Of a stretch of DNA of 64,000 bases, positions 34,935 through 47,750 are shown piece by piece. The stretch comes from Parachlorella kessleri (taxonomy: Eukaryota > Chlorophyta > Trebouxiophyceae > Chlorellales > Chlorellaceae): contig BBXU01002253.1 in the NCBI GenBank assembly GCA_001598975.1, forward strand, positions 1 to 64,000, in the 5' to 3' direction. The position numbers and the translations under genes were made by a program. The stretch's first letter is position 1; each line of letters starts with the position of its first letter. The notes under the pieces are model-generated. The model saw nothing but the letters and a program-made list of their open reading frames with translations. It was not told where the DNA came from and did no database searches.

Positions 34935-37900
34935 TCAGACAGCATCGTGGCCGTTGGCAGGCTTGGCCAGCAGTGCCTGGAGGCTGGCAGACAGCTCATC
35001 CACCTTGGCCTTGAGAGCCGCCACTTCCGAAGCCTTGGCAGTAGGGGGCACTTCAAAGGGAACCCCGTCCTTAGTCTTAGTGGGCTCTGGGTAGCCATTG
35101 GGGCTGGGCTTTGGCTGGCCAAGCACGATGCCGTAGTAGGCGGAACCGCCATAGTGGGAAGTGTCGGCGCCCTGCAGGCATTCAGGGAAGGACAGAGCAT
35201 GTGGGTGGTGGGGCTGGCTAACGGACGGAAGGAGTCAGTTGGTGACCCAGGGGTGCTAGGTGCATGCGCAACGCGTTGGCAGTATGCAGTGATGGGCAAG
35301 CCAAGGGGCCGACGCGTGGATTAGGTAGGCTGCACACCAGGGTTGCGCAGATAAAAAACTCAAGCCTAAACCTGGAGCCCCAAGCCGCCTCCCTGCCGGC
35401 TTGCACACACACTGCCGTGTTCCAAGGTCCAAGTGCAGGGAGCCTGCACCCACCTCTGCCTCGACCTCTGCAGAGACCCTCAGGAAGCCGGCAAACTTCA
35501 TGGCAAAGAAGGTGATGGCCAGCAGGCCTCCCACCCAGGCGTAGATGACCACCGTGTACAGGAGCTGCATGTGCCAGCAAGTCAGCGGCGCAGGTCAGTG
35601 GGTGGTAACGGCTGTACGCTGTATCATGCAGCGGCGCATATCAGCGGCAAGCTTGGAAGGGCTTGGATCAGGGCCTGACTGGGTGGCCTGATGAAGAGGC
35701 GATTACCGGGCGGGCAAGATGCAGGTGGGACTGGCAACCTCCTGAAATGCCGGTTTACTCGCGCACCGAACCATGGTTCAGCGCGGCGATCGGGCATGAG
35801 AAGTGTACATCAGGACAGGGTGCGCACCCCTAGTGCAGAAGGTCATACACCAGGAGGGCCTTGCCTAGCTTAAGAGGCCAAGACAAGAAAGGAATGGCGC
35901 AGGACATGGCAACGACACTCATCACACCCGCAGTTGTTCCCACCTGCACTCCCAGCAGCCTGCCGCCGCCGCCCATGAAGGCGCCGTGGTGGCGCACAGT
36001 GTCCTCCGTGCCCGGCTGGTAGCCGTACACCTGGGTCACAAACTCCGACCGCGCGAAGAAGCCAATGGCGATGATGCCCCAGCCTCCGGCCCACATGTGC
36101 ACGGCCACGGCATCCACGGGATCGTCCACACGTAGCTTGTAGGCGTTGAGCCAGGAGCCAAACATGCAGGCCCAGCCGCCCACGATGCCGATGATGATGG
36201 CCGCCCAGTAGTCAACCAGGGCGCAGCCGCCGGTGATGGCGGCGAGGCCTCCCAGGGCGCCGTTGGCCGTCAGCATGACATCCCACACCACCTGCTTGCG
36301 GCGGTAGTACACGATCGCCTGCAGGCGGGGGAATTGGGAGGGAGGGTGACTTCCAATATGCACTCTTGCACACAGAAGTACACTCATTTCACACAGACCT
36401 AACAGCAGCTGCCCAGGGCACAGGCTTTCATGCCAGCCAGGGAAGCCATGAGATTGCTCTGACCCTCCGCCCACCATGTTGGTGAAGAGGCTTGCCAGGC
36501 CGCCGGCTCCGCCGCCCAGTGTGGTGGTGATGGCAGCGCGGGCCACGAGGCCGGAAGTGCCCATGATCATGAGGGCGGAGCCCGGGTTGAATCCATACCT
36601 GCAGCAGGAGGGAGGCAGGGTATCATATCATGGTATCAAAGCCTGCTGCGCACAGGGCACCTTCAGGGGCACATGTGCGGGGGCAAGAGTTGCAGCACAA
36701 GGCAGTCAGTCGGGCTAGGTCTCTAGGTCTTTGACTGCCAGCCTTGCTATCAGGTCGTGCTAGGTCCAGCTGCAACAGGCGACATGCAACCAAGCGACAT
36801 GCAACCAAGCGACTTGCCTGCGTGGTATAACCCCGGGGCCTGGGCACGCAGGTGCCAGCCAAGCCAAACCGGAGGACCTCAACATGCAGAGGAAGCCTGA
36901 GAGTGACCTGGACATGACAGTTTGGAGAGATAAGGGCAAAGTCCAACCCACCCACCAGCCAAACCAGAGGATGAATGTTCCCAGCACGGCAAGTGCCACA
37001 GAGTGGCCCGGCATGTCCACGGGGTTGCCTGCAGCGTCGTACCGCCCGTGGCGGGGCCCCAGGATCCAGGCGCCCACGAATGCAGCCACGCCCCCCACCA
37101 GGTGCACGGCGCCTACAAGCCAGGCAAGGGAACAGGGAGGTGGGCACAGCGCAGGGTGCAGCCTGGTGGGACGTTTCAGCAGCATACCTTCGCAGCCATA
37201 CACCGACCTAGTGCTGAGCTGGCGCATTTGTCATGTTGCCCTTCGATGAGCCGCCTCCGGTGGCATGCAAACTATGCAAGTTGGCCCGGCTTCCAGACTG
37301 AGCGTTTGTAAGGGGTCGCATGCAGACATGTAGACTCAAAGCAGACCCAATACCCCCCAGCATTGGGGCACCCCTGCCCAACTGTCGGTTGTGCCGCACC
37401 TGAGCCAGCAAAGTCATACGCCCCACTGCCCCCAACCAGGCTCTTGAAGGTGCCATCGTCTGCCACGACACGGAAGGCAGAGATCCAGCCGGAGGGGCTC
37501 CAAATCCTGCACGAGATACCCAGTCCCAATGGTCCATCCTTGCGACTGTGACTGGCGAGGGCTGGCAAACTTGCTTATGGGTAGATGCACTTGGTAGGCA
37601 CATGAATTTGAAGCATTACAAGAGAGGCAAGCACACATGCCTGTGTCCTTTCAGGACTGGCCAGAACGGCATGGCTATCCCAAAGAACTGGTGCAGACGG
37701 TGGTACTGCAGCTATGCTGGCTGATTAGGGGGAAAGGAAAAGGCCCAGCGGCTCACCAGTGAGTCAACACGGGGTAGACGAAGGCACCCAGGACCACTGC
37801 ATATGCACAGCAAAAAAAATTGACAGCTGTGATGATAGGTAGAAACACCCCTAACCTTGTACTGGTGCCCCGCAGGCAAATGCGTATACCAAGGGAAGGC

Positions 37901-39173
37901 ATGCGTTGTCAGTGTTAGCAAGTTGTCAGGATCACCATGCGCGCGCTGCGCAGGCGCACATGTGATCTATTGGGGCAGATGGCAGACAAAACCCCCACCC
38001 ATGGCAGGTGGCCATACTTTTGATGCAATTAAACAGGTAAGCCGCCCCCATGTGCAACCCCCATGGTGCCCACCTGCATATCCCAGGTAGGCAAAGAAGG
38101 TGGCCCGCTCTGCCAGGGCCCCCGACACGATAGTGACAGTGGAGGCAGCAAAGGCGAACTGGAAGACCCAGTTGAACAGGGCGCTGCAAGGGACAGCGGC
38201 AGAGGTTCTAGGCTCGACCCCTATACTTATACATTAGCACAGCTTTTACATAAATTTGCCTTTGTTAGCACCCTGTGTGCTGTCAGGGCGATCAGCATGC
38301 GCTAGAGCACCACCCATGTTCAGAGGCGCCGTCAGCCTACAAGGGGGTGCAGGCAGGGCACTAATGCAGGCAGGTGGTGAGACTGGGCCGGGGGCTGTGC
38401 GATAATTCACCTTTCGTCCAGGCCATGCAGGGCATATCCGGTGGTCCCAATGAAGCCGTTGCCATCAGTCTCAAGCAGGCCGGCAACACCCCAGCCAACA
38501 CAGTAGTACACTGCACGGCGTTGACAGGAGGGCAGCATTAGCTGGCGAGCGTATGCGAGGGCTTGGGCAGTGAAGCCACTCACGCTGGCTGCCAGCAACA
38601 GTGGGGTGACCTGAGGGCAACAAATAGCAGTATGCAGCTGTGCTACACCACTGGGCGTCGCTGAAGACGCAAGTTGCCAGATGAAAGAGTATGCTTTGCA
38701 AATGCGGGCGGCTGCAGCACTTGCCAATGGCAGTTAGGCAGGAATCTGCCAGGTTCTTCATGATGATGCCCCTTGCATTCTTTGCTCGCACGCTGCCAGC
38801 AGTGAGCATGCAGAATCCCGCTTGCATGAAGAAGACGAGGAACGCTGCAGCAGAGAAGGGAGAAAAGTATATTTGGTCTAGTGTGGCCCGACTGGAAGGA
38901 AGCGCTCCAGTACGGCTGATGATGATGGTGGGGGACAGAAAGTCAGGGAGGAGGCGGTGGGGCTCCCAGCCAATGCCATACCAAGCATTTTGGAGACCTT
39001 GCCGGGAGAGCTTATATCACGATGCCAAGCTTTGTTCCTGTCACCGCAATGCAAGTGTTTCCTTAACCCTTACCTGAAATGAGTACGTATCCAGCATTGA
39101 TGTCGGTCTTGTATGAGGCAAACGCCTCCTCAAACTGTGACTCAAATGTCACTTCTGGAGCCACATCTGCCAT
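34935..39173 (-). CDS. AMT1: AMT-type high-affinity ammonium transporter
   Basis: Eleven minus-strand exons: 39074-39173, 38725-38844, 38411-38510, 38074-38183, 37757-37796, 37400-37506, 36956-37112, 36475-36598, 35944-36318, 35454-35564, 34935-35171; 1581 nt, 526 residues. AMT/Mep/Rh signatures: '[19 protein letters not shown]', '[19 protein letters not shown]', '[14 protein letters not shown]' with pore His near 196, '[10 protein letters not shown]' and '[13 protein letters not shown]' with pore His near 360, so the twin-His pathway is intact. Eleven membrane helices are expected. It moves ammonium across the plasma or plastid membrane. Exon 5 is a 40-base microexon. Intron 2 begins with GC (TTG|GCAAGT), required by phase. 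The C-terminal tail ends in a predicted helix ('[18 protein letters not shown]'). It is divergent from a copper amine oxidase, suggesting linked nitrogen use. Confidence 0.95.
36781..36815. repeat. 15-bp tandem repeat in AMT intron
   Basis: GACATGCAACCAAGC is repeated about 2.3 times, within the intron between exons 7 and 8. Confidence 0.8.
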
Positions 39174-39999
39174 GGTAATTCCTGCCATACCAGGGCAATA
39201 GGTTTCCTGCTTTGCTGCCTGTCGAGGAGCTAGTGTGAATGTCCTTTGAGCCGTTAGTTACAGTTCTTAGCCCAGGAGCAAGAGACCTCCCTTTGCCAGA
39301 AACACATGTTTGAGGACAAGCTTGATCTGCGACTCATGAATTGGCTAGCTGGAACACCCCTTGCGTATCAACCTAGGGCAAGGTTGCAATGCAGTAAAGG
39401 GGGTCCTTCACAGCGAGCCCCGCAGTACTCTGCTACGCTCGAAACGAGCAGAATGCGCTTCCCTGGTAGCAACACACGCATACCCGAGGCACTGTACAGG
39501 GCCACAAACCTCTTATACGCCGGCTCGCGCAGCTGGCTGCAGATGGGGGGGCTTACGAAGCAAGGCCCTACCACACCACAGTACACTCGATAGAAGTGCT
39601 CGCCGAAGGCGCTGTTCTGGCCGATGAGTCCGTCGACGCAAGTTCGGTCGGAGCTCAAGTGAGGGAGCACCCCGTGCCTTGTCATTGGCGTGTCAGGGGC
39701 CAGGTACCACAAAAGGTCCCTCATTTTCCCGCCCTCATCTAGGGCAAGGCTTTGCCCCCAGTGCGCAGAATCGTGCTACCCACAGGCAGAGCAGGATAGC
39801 CTTCGTCGGGCACTGCACCGGTTGCTTGTTATCTCTGGGGGACAAGGTACTTTCCCAGCACCAAGTCCCGTTACCATGGGTAGGTGCACAAGACTTGCTT
39901 TAAGTTAACTCCACCTAAATAATATTGCATATTGTAATTGTGAAGGGGTTTGAGATTTGAGGGCTTGGCATAAAGCACCATGCCTGGGCGCACCGCTGC
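39174..39999. promoter_or_regulatory. Divergent upstream region, AMT (-) and copper amine oxidase (+)
   Basis: About 0.8 kb lies between the two start codons, and less if the oxidase has an upstream leader exon here. A minus-strand frame at 39368-39724 (118 codons, containing 'GLIGQNSAFGEHFYRVYCG') is open, but no family or splice partner was recognised. I therefore treat the region mainly as promoter and 5' UTR. No known nitrogen-response motif was identified by eye. Confidence 0.45.
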
Positions 40000-42900
40000 A
40001 TGATCCAGGCGCAAGCGCAGGTCAGCGTTGGGTCACGGCTTGGGTTGACAGCAAAGCATTGCAACACGCTCTTGCGCTCAAGGAAAGCCATATACAGAGA
40101 GCTCGCTCCTGCTGGCTGTTTTGCAGCTCCCATAGCGAAGCCCCACCCCCTCAGCTCCATCACAGCCGAGGAAATCGTGGCAGCCACTGCAGCGTGCAAA
40201 GCACATGCGGAGTCGCTGGGGCTGGAACGCGTCATATACAACACGATCTCAGTCAAGGTGAGCTCTGGGTCTATTCCCCTGAGCAACCTCCACAGGCTCT
40301 CCCCTCCTTGCCTCCGGTGCCTCAACCGCTTGCCCTGGTGCCTTACCCACTTCCTCCTCCGCTCCTACCACATTTAGAAGCAAGGAGCTTCCCTGTGGCG
40401 GGTGGTGCTGCAGGAGCCGGCCAAGAAAGAACTCTTGGCCTGGCAGAATGCTGGGTGCCCAGATGACCTCAAACCACCGCGGCAGGCCTTTTGCATCCTG
40501 ATCACCCCAGGAACAGGTAAACACAGCTTTAATCTTATCTGCCAGCACATTGCCGCACTGTCCTTGTCGTAGAAACTTGGGTCCATTCTTCCCCTTCCGT
40601 CAAAACTGAGGCAGGCATGGCAGGATTGGAGCTCCAATGTGGCAGCTTAGCATGGGCAAACAGCATGACAATGACTCATGAACTAGGCATATGGTGGCAT
40701 CACTACATTGCGAGAAGCTCTCCTGGCTGCAACTTCGATGTCAAGTCCCCATGGCAACGCGTCACATCGAGCAGCGGTTGCTGTGTTCTTCTAGGCGTCA
40801 CCCTCTCCAGCCGAGGTGGCAAACTGAATGCGGGTCCCAGCTTGCCGGTACTGCCCCCACTTGATGACGACCATAAGGTTTTGGGCATTGCTGGCACCGG
40901 TGTCGTGCAGTGGAGGCGGTGGTGTCGCTGGTGGACTCGCCTGCCAAGGTGGTGGACTGGAAGGAGGTGCCGGGCATGCACCCACTGCTGACAGTGGACG
41001 ACTGCCACGAGGCGGAGAGGATCTGCAAGGCAGATCCAGGGGTGCAGGTGGGCTGACCTGCTGGGGGTGCTCGCAGGGTGCTGCTAAATGTAGTTTGCAA
41101 GAGTGGACAGTGGCAGGCGGCAGAAGGATTTGCAGGTGATGGGGGGAGAGGGGGGGGCAGGAGAGCTCAGCTAGGTGACGTGGGAGGACGTCTGGACTAG
41201 GCGGCACCCAACATCAGACGTGCAATTCTATGGGCCTTGCTGGACCCACCTCTACTGGTGACGATGGTGCAGAAACTGGTCAGTGAGACCTACGGCATCA
41301 CAGACATGGAGCAGCTGGTGGCAGACCCTTGGTCAGGTGACGCTTCAGCAGCTTTGTGTTGAGAGAGAGTGCTGCTGCCCTTCATGAGCCATCGAGTTGT
41401 GGCTCCCGCTGCTCTCCTCAGCAAAAGCACCACCGCTTCAGCAGCCCAAACTCCCACTCGGCACAGGCTGCTCTGCGTGTTTTCCACACCCCCGCCTGCT
41501 TTCCTGTCGTTGTTGCTGCTGGTGCAGCAAGCGCAGCTGCCACCTTGAAAACCTACTCTGTGTAAACGGCCGGGAAAGCCCAGAATCCGCTGCCCGCGCC
41601 TTATTGCAGTGCACTGCTGCCCCTTCAAGGAGCAGCGGGTGGTGCAGCTGTGGCTGTACAAGCGCAGCCGCCCCCTGGACAATCACTATGCCCACCCGCT
41701 GAGCCTCACCCCCATTGTGGACCTCAACAGCGGGGAAGTCATTCACATTGACAAGCCTTTCGGGGATGACCCCAAGGCCTACCCGCCTGTCCCTGAGAAG
41801 GACATCAACTACTGCGAGTGAGTGGGCCCAGCTGTGTTGGTGGGAATGACAGGCACATCGCTGTTGCCAACCCTGAGGCTTCCTGAAGTCTACTCCACCG
41901 TACGATCTCTTTGTCTCAGGGCTTCCAATTCTGCGAGTGAGTGGCCCCCTCCCATGTCTTTACCTCCACCTTCAAGTTGGTTGTAGCTGTCCCTCTTAGC
42001 CTTTTTGGGTACTGACTGGTACTGTGCCTGGTATTGCAGGGAGCTGTGCGAGGGCGAGTACCGCAAGGACCTTAAAGACCTCAACATTGTGCAACCTGAG
42101 GGGGCCTCGTGGACGGTGCGTGGGGGTGCCGGGTAAACTTTCCGGGTATAGGACAAGCCTTGCTAGTATATTGTCAGACCCTGGATGGTCCTGCAGCCCC
42201 GCTGGGGGCCATCAAGGGGTGGCACTGAAGCCAAATCTGTTGTGTGCTAGTCTGTCTGTGGTGTGGGGCAAGTAAAGCGCCACGGGGGTGTCCTTTTGGA
42301 CGAGGTGTCCGCGCCAGTAGCCTTGGAATATGGCAAGGTTAGCGCATGGCCTTAAGCGTTGCCGCTGCCTGCTCCCTGCCATTCCTTGCAGATCACTGGG
42401 GAAGAGATTGTGTGGCAGAAATGGCACATAAGGGTATCTTTCAACTACCGAGAGGGCCTGGTGCTGCACAACGTGGGCTACGAGGACAAGGGCACCGTGC
42501 GGCCCATCCTGCACCGCGCGTCCCTGGTAAGTGATGCACGCAGGCATCATGGGGCACAGAGGACCGGCAAACTATGTCATAGATATACCATATCGCCGCT
42601 CCTTTTTTAGCAGTCGTGGCTGTTGCTGCAGGTGGAGATGGCGGTGCCTTACGGGGACCCAGTGGACCCATACCACCGCAAGTGCGCTTTTGACGTGGGC
42701 GGTGAGTGCTGTAGTGCTCTAGGGCTGGAATGAATGCCATGATACTAGGCCCACAACAAAAATAATGACGGTAAGAAGTCTGCTTTATAGACCATTTGGC
42801 CATCTGTGGCCGGAGCAGTTCACCAGGCAGCAAGGAGGGCAGGTCCGCTGTCTTGCAACAGCAGCAGCCCTCTGCTTGTCCACACCCATTGACCACTGCG

Positions 42901-45900
42901 CTAACGCACTCTCGAGTTTTCGCCACACGGATCCTTGTGTATGTCTCATTTGCATGCTCTTTCACCTCTCCAAACTCGGGGACGAAGACTCGCACTGGCA
43001 ATGGCCAACTTTCTTGTAGCCTTCTTGTACATAACTATTCTTTCATTACTGTGTTACAGACTACGGGCTGGGCAACTGCGCCAACAACCTCAAGCTGGGC
43101 TGCGACTGCCTGGGCAACATCCACTACTTCCCCGCATGGCTCAACAACAACAAGGGTATGTGCCTGCCCCTTGTTGCTTGTGGCAGCCATCTGCACGATG
43201 GATGAAACAGTGGCAGTCAGTGGGAAACACCTGCTGGCTGGTTGTTGCAAAGAGAAAGCCTTCTGGCCGGTCTTACCTTACACGGTGCACTACTTTGGGA
43301 TTCGTAAGGCTCTGTACCAGACCTGACGTGGCTTGCCCACAGCTCCGGCCGACCTCCCAACCCTGGCACACTTCACCTTCAGTCCTTTCCACTAGGGGCT
43401 GGGCTGCAATCAGGGCATGGCCCACAACTTGTAATGCCTCCCTGCAGGCGAGCCAGTCAAGCTGGACCATGCCGTTTGCATGCACGAGGAGGACTATGGC
43501 CTCTCCTGGAAGCACGTGGAGTGGCAGACGGGCAAGGCCTGGAGCCGGCGCCTGCGCCGCTTAGTCATCTCCTTCATCTGCACCGTCGTCAACTACGAGT
43601 ACTGCTTCTACTGGTACTTCTACACGGTGAGCCTTGCATGCGTAGCCGTGTCTGGCGGGCTGACAGGCTCTGGGGCAGTGATGAACAATGCCGCAGCGGC
43701 TGCACAGAGGAAAAGGTTGAATGGACCGAAGTCGTAGGGGTCATGCACTGATGTTGTGAAGTATCTTTCTGGGTGCAGGATGGCAACATTGGGTATGAGA
43801 TCAAGGCCACTGGGGAGCTGTCAACTACCCAGCCCTCCGAAGGTGGGTTGCTGTCCTAACATACTGCCAGGCTGGTTTATGCAAGATTAGCAGCCTGTGT
43901 GACTACGCCGGGGTGCGAGTGTATGCCCCGTCCGGCTTACTTCTCAGCCGCAGTCGACGCAAGGTGCCTTGCGCTGTGGCAGCAGCCCCTGCAACTCAGC
44001 TTAACAAAACTTGTACTCGCGCCCTCGCGCCCTCCGAGCATGCCCCTGCTGGGTGCATGTCCGCTGGGTTGGGAACGCAGGTGCCACATGCACCAACGGG
44101 CACTCCACAGCCAAACTTGGTAACCCCAGCCAATCCAGGACTTTTTTCTCATTTCACCACTGGTGGTGTTCTCCCTGCAGGGGAGGACCCCGCCAAGCCC
44201 GACTACGGCACGCTGGTGGCTGAGGGCGTCAACGCGCCCTGGCACCAACACATGTTCAGCATGCGCATCGACCCCGCCATCGACGACCCCGAGGGGGGCA
44301 AGGAGGTGGTGGTGTCAGAGGTGAGTTAGGCAGCGACAGGAGGCTCCCTTGCATATGGCTACTATACTTGCCATTAAGCACTCCTAACAATTACGGTGTA
44401 TTGGTAAAGCCTGCATTGACCACCGGGGCACGTCAGTGTGGTGGCTATGAAGATGAAGAGCAAGATCATAGGGCAAGCCCCCAGTCTAGCCCCCAAGGCC
44501 AAACACCACAATGGCGCTTTAGACCTTCCGCACCTGCAGCCAGAGCGATCCTCACACGTGCACATTTCTGCAAGCTGTGTGCAGGTGGAGGCGGTTGCTG
44601 TGCCCCGCGGGCCGAGCAACCCGTATGGCAGCGCCTTTACCGTCAAGGAGACAGAGCTGCTGTATGAGAAGGGTGGGTTTCCTTGTGCCCGCGTTGGGGT
44701 CGAACTGGGCATGCATCAAAGGGCGGAAGGTTGCCGGCAGCTGGTGCCTGGACTGTTGGTCTCCTAAGGTGAAGTTAAGGTGGCACCGTGTGTATTATGG
44801 ATTGCTGAAATGACCCAACCGGAGCTTGGTACTGGATGGGGGGTGGTGGTGCTGCCTGCACCTCTCAAATGTGGTTGTATACTGAAAATTGCGCATTATA
44901 GCGCTGCGCGCGGCGGGAGAATAGTAGTGCGCTCGTCTGATCTTTTCATGCATTACGGCATGCACTTGGTTCTAGGCTACCTGCTGTGTGTGCTGTGCAG
45001 AAGCCCAGCGGCTGGCCGACGGCAACAAGGGGCGGGTCTGGAAGTTCAAGAACCCCAACTCCCTCCACCCTAGCACAGGTTGGCACGGCACCGGCACAGT
45101 GGGTTTTGAACTGCGTGTCTCAGCAACATGAGGATGAGAGCATCCATGGTAGCGGCTGCTTGTTACCAGTCTGACCTCCATGCGTGGTTGCTTGCTGAGA
45201 TCCACCGTAGCTGACACTTAATACTAGCATATACACTTACCATCCCGCCCCCTACAGGCAAGCCGGTGGCCTATACCCTCCTCCCGCTGTCCTGCCCGGT
45301 GCTGCTGTCAGCTCCTGGCAGCGAGGTCGACTGCAAGGCCCAGTTTGCCACCAAGCACCTCTGGGTAACTGCCTACGATGACGCAGGTAAAGCAACTAAA
45401 TTCTGCTGACTTTGGCATGAGGCCGCCACGGCCGTGGTTGCGGATACCTGGGTGTGTACCCAGGCATGCTAGTACTGGTGTGGGGTGGTGGGATGTGGGG
45501 CCTGCTGAGCGTTGGAGGAGTGCACAAAGTGAGCATCAACGGTTCCCCTCGCTGACTGTATAATTCCCTTTTCATGTGATGCAGGCCAGTCCCGCTCATG
45601 CTTAATACCCACGCCGGCAGTCCTGAGATCACCGTATGCACCATGTGCTTCTACTACTGCCTGCCAAGGTTAGGGTTATGGTGTTGGTGCAGAGCGGTTC
45701 CCTGCGGGAGACTACCCGCTGCAGCATCCAGGCGGCGAAGGCCTCCCAAAGTGGGTCGCCAAGGTGGGTACATGCTTGTTGTTGTTGTTTCATCTGATTC
45801 ACATGGTAAGTCAATCATAGTGTACACCTTCCTGCAGCCCTCCCAAGTCTGACAAACACTGGCAATCGGACCTTTGTCTTGCCAGCCTCACTGTAGGCTG

Positions 45901-46971
45901 TCTTGTTGAACCAAGCGGCTGATGTTGCCCCTCCCTACGACTGCTTGTCCCCTGATGCTCTGCTCAAGTGCCGCTTGAGGCATTATTGTTGGCCCTCCCT
46001 GAGACTGCTTGTCCCTGACGCTCTGCTCAACTGCTGCCTGCGGCGCTGCTGTTGTACCCTCCTTGAGACTGCTAATCCATGACGCTGTGCTCACCAGCTG
46101 CCTGGAGGCCAGGCCCTCACTGCACTACACTTCTGCATGCCTCGTGAACCTCCCTTCGAGTTATTGTCCCCCCTTGGATCCCTTGCAGAACCGCTACCTG
46201 AAGGGTGCCGACCCGGTGGTGTGGTATACCTTTGGCCTCACCCACTACCCCCGCCCCGAGGACTTCCCAACCATGCCCGTGGACGTAGTCAGTGAGTCAT
46301 CACCAACCCCTCGGCTTGCCCTGCACTGCTGCACCGCTGCACTGGGTGCCACAGTGGTGGTACTGCTTCACTAATTACCTGATAAGTAGATCGCGGCTGC
46401 TGCCTGGCCCTACTGCTTACTGGAATTAGCGGATGTGGTGGAGGAGGTCCCCGCCATGCATGAAACAGGCTGTGCAGCTCAGCCGGTAGGGGCCCCTGTC
46501 ACCCACATCTCCTATGTATTCACATGGCGCAGGCTTCCTGATGAAGCCCTCTGGCTTCTTTGAGTTCAACCCAGCCCTGGACATGCCACCTGGCCCAAAC
46601 AAGGGTGAGTAGCGCACAGCAGGTTGGCAGCGCTGTTGCCTGGCAAGCTGACAGAACTTTCTAGATGCTTATGGAGTGTGCAAGCATGCCGGCCGGGCAG
46701 GGTGCTGGCTTTTACATAAGGATAGGCGGCATCCTCGATATTGAGGTGGAAGTGACAGTATGCCATAGTGGGGAACTGTGCATTAGGTAGTTGGGGGTCA
46801 TTAGGGGCTCAGGCGAGTGGTTACCTGTGACAAGGACATTAAGGTCGAGGGCAAGGAGGCGGTGGTGTGAACCCATGCATGACATCTCCTGGATATGACA
46901 GACCACTTCGAACCTGTCCGCTTGCAGCAAGCACCCTGGCCAACGGCAAGAGCTGCTGCCATGTCCACTGA
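40000..46971 (+). CDS. Copper-containing primary amine oxidase
   Basis: Twenty exons, in phase throughout: 40000(?)-40257, 40378-40516, 40795-40833, 40911-41047, 41273-41336, 41610-41817, 42040-42115, 42392-42526, 42632-42701, 43060-43155, 43448-43626, 43779-43842, 44181-44320, 44585-44672, 45001-45078, 45258-45386, 45693-45763, 46189-46291, 46533-46604, 46928-46971; 2190 nt, about 729 residues. The Tyr that becomes topaquinone is in '[10 protein letters not shown]' (about 457). The catalytic Asp is in '[15 protein letters not shown]' (about 376). Copper ligands are 'WHQHMF' and the His of '[12 protein letters not shown]'. The enzyme oxidises primary amines to aldehyde, ammonium and H2O2, usually as a dimer. 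The 5' end is uncertain: an acceptor just before 40127 could start exon 1 instead. The exon 3 donor is weak. No signal peptide or C-terminal peroxisomal tripeptide is seen. Confidence 0.93.
41920..41946 (+). other. Decayed copy of an exon end and donor in the amine oxidase
   Basis: CTGCGAGTGAGTGG at 41931-41944 repeats the exon 6 border at 41812-41825, with looser similarity to the left. The offset is 119 bases, so it does not keep the frame. Confidence 0.55.
45925..46105 (+). repeat. Minisatellite, about three units of 63 bp, in amine oxidase intron
   Basis: Each unit contains CCCTCC..GA.ACTGCTTGTCC, then TGA.GCTCTGCTCA and a CTGCCTG-like part. Copies diverge by roughly 15-25 percent, the third most. 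Confidence 0.75.
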
Positions 46972-47750
46972 TGATTGGGAGACGGCGGGACTGGCTTCAC
47001 AGCCATCCAGCCAGACTAAGTATGCTGCCGTCATCATGCTGACAGAGCTACGTGCGCACAAAACTGCCCTGTACAGTGTTTGGGAGGCTTCTATTCTCAG
47101 CAATTATGCCATCAACTGTAACTAGGTCACTGTGGGACTTAGTTGCTAACTATCTGCTGCCTGCTCTGCTGCTGTCAGATGCCTATCTGGGCGCTGCTTT
47201 CCTTGTGAAATGTGCACCCTCCCTCAAAGCTGGCCGGGGCGTGGCAGCCTTTTGTCATCTTGCCATCTTTGACTCTACATCTTGTTACATTCATATCAAA
47301 ACTGAGCCCTTGGCTTACAAGCTCGCTGTTGTATTCTCTACTTATGCCTCTCAGCTTGTCGGTCGGTGCCTTTGGCAGCTCCTGGTGTTGTAACTTTGTT
47401 TGTACACCATAATCAGTCATGCCTGGGCATCCGCTTGTCTAGGACTGTGAAGCTCCAGTGGCCGCACATACCTTAACATGATATTGAAATCACAGTGCTC
47501 AACGCCTTGACGGATTCTGTCGGTACCCTCTGACCTGGCCGACCGAGCTGGCCGGCAGCACGCGCGCCATGAGACGATCCGTTCCCTACACTCCGGAATA
47601 ACGAGAAGCTACTAAAATCTCGCAAAACCATCTTACACGCTCAAGAGCCTGCTCTGTGCCTGGCAGGGCGTGCACGGCATGATGACCCACACTTTCCCCT
47701 CGCTCGGCTAGGCCTCTGACCGCATAAAGCAGCCGACCCAAGCCGTGCTG
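46972..47750. other. Intergenic region, amine oxidase to Yippee-like gene
   Basis: No gene is seen. It holds the 3' UTR of the amine oxidase and the promoter of the downstream gene. Confidence 0.5.
47117..47121 (+). terminator. Candidate polyadenylation signal TGTAA (amine oxidase)
   Basis: TGTAA 146 bases past the amine oxidase stop; another lies near 47391. Confidence 0.4.

Noticed and set aside
39368..39724. 118-codon minus-strand frame as a gene
   Set aside because: No recognisable domain, no splice partners, and it sits in the shared AMT/amine-oxidase upstream region; kept only as a note.
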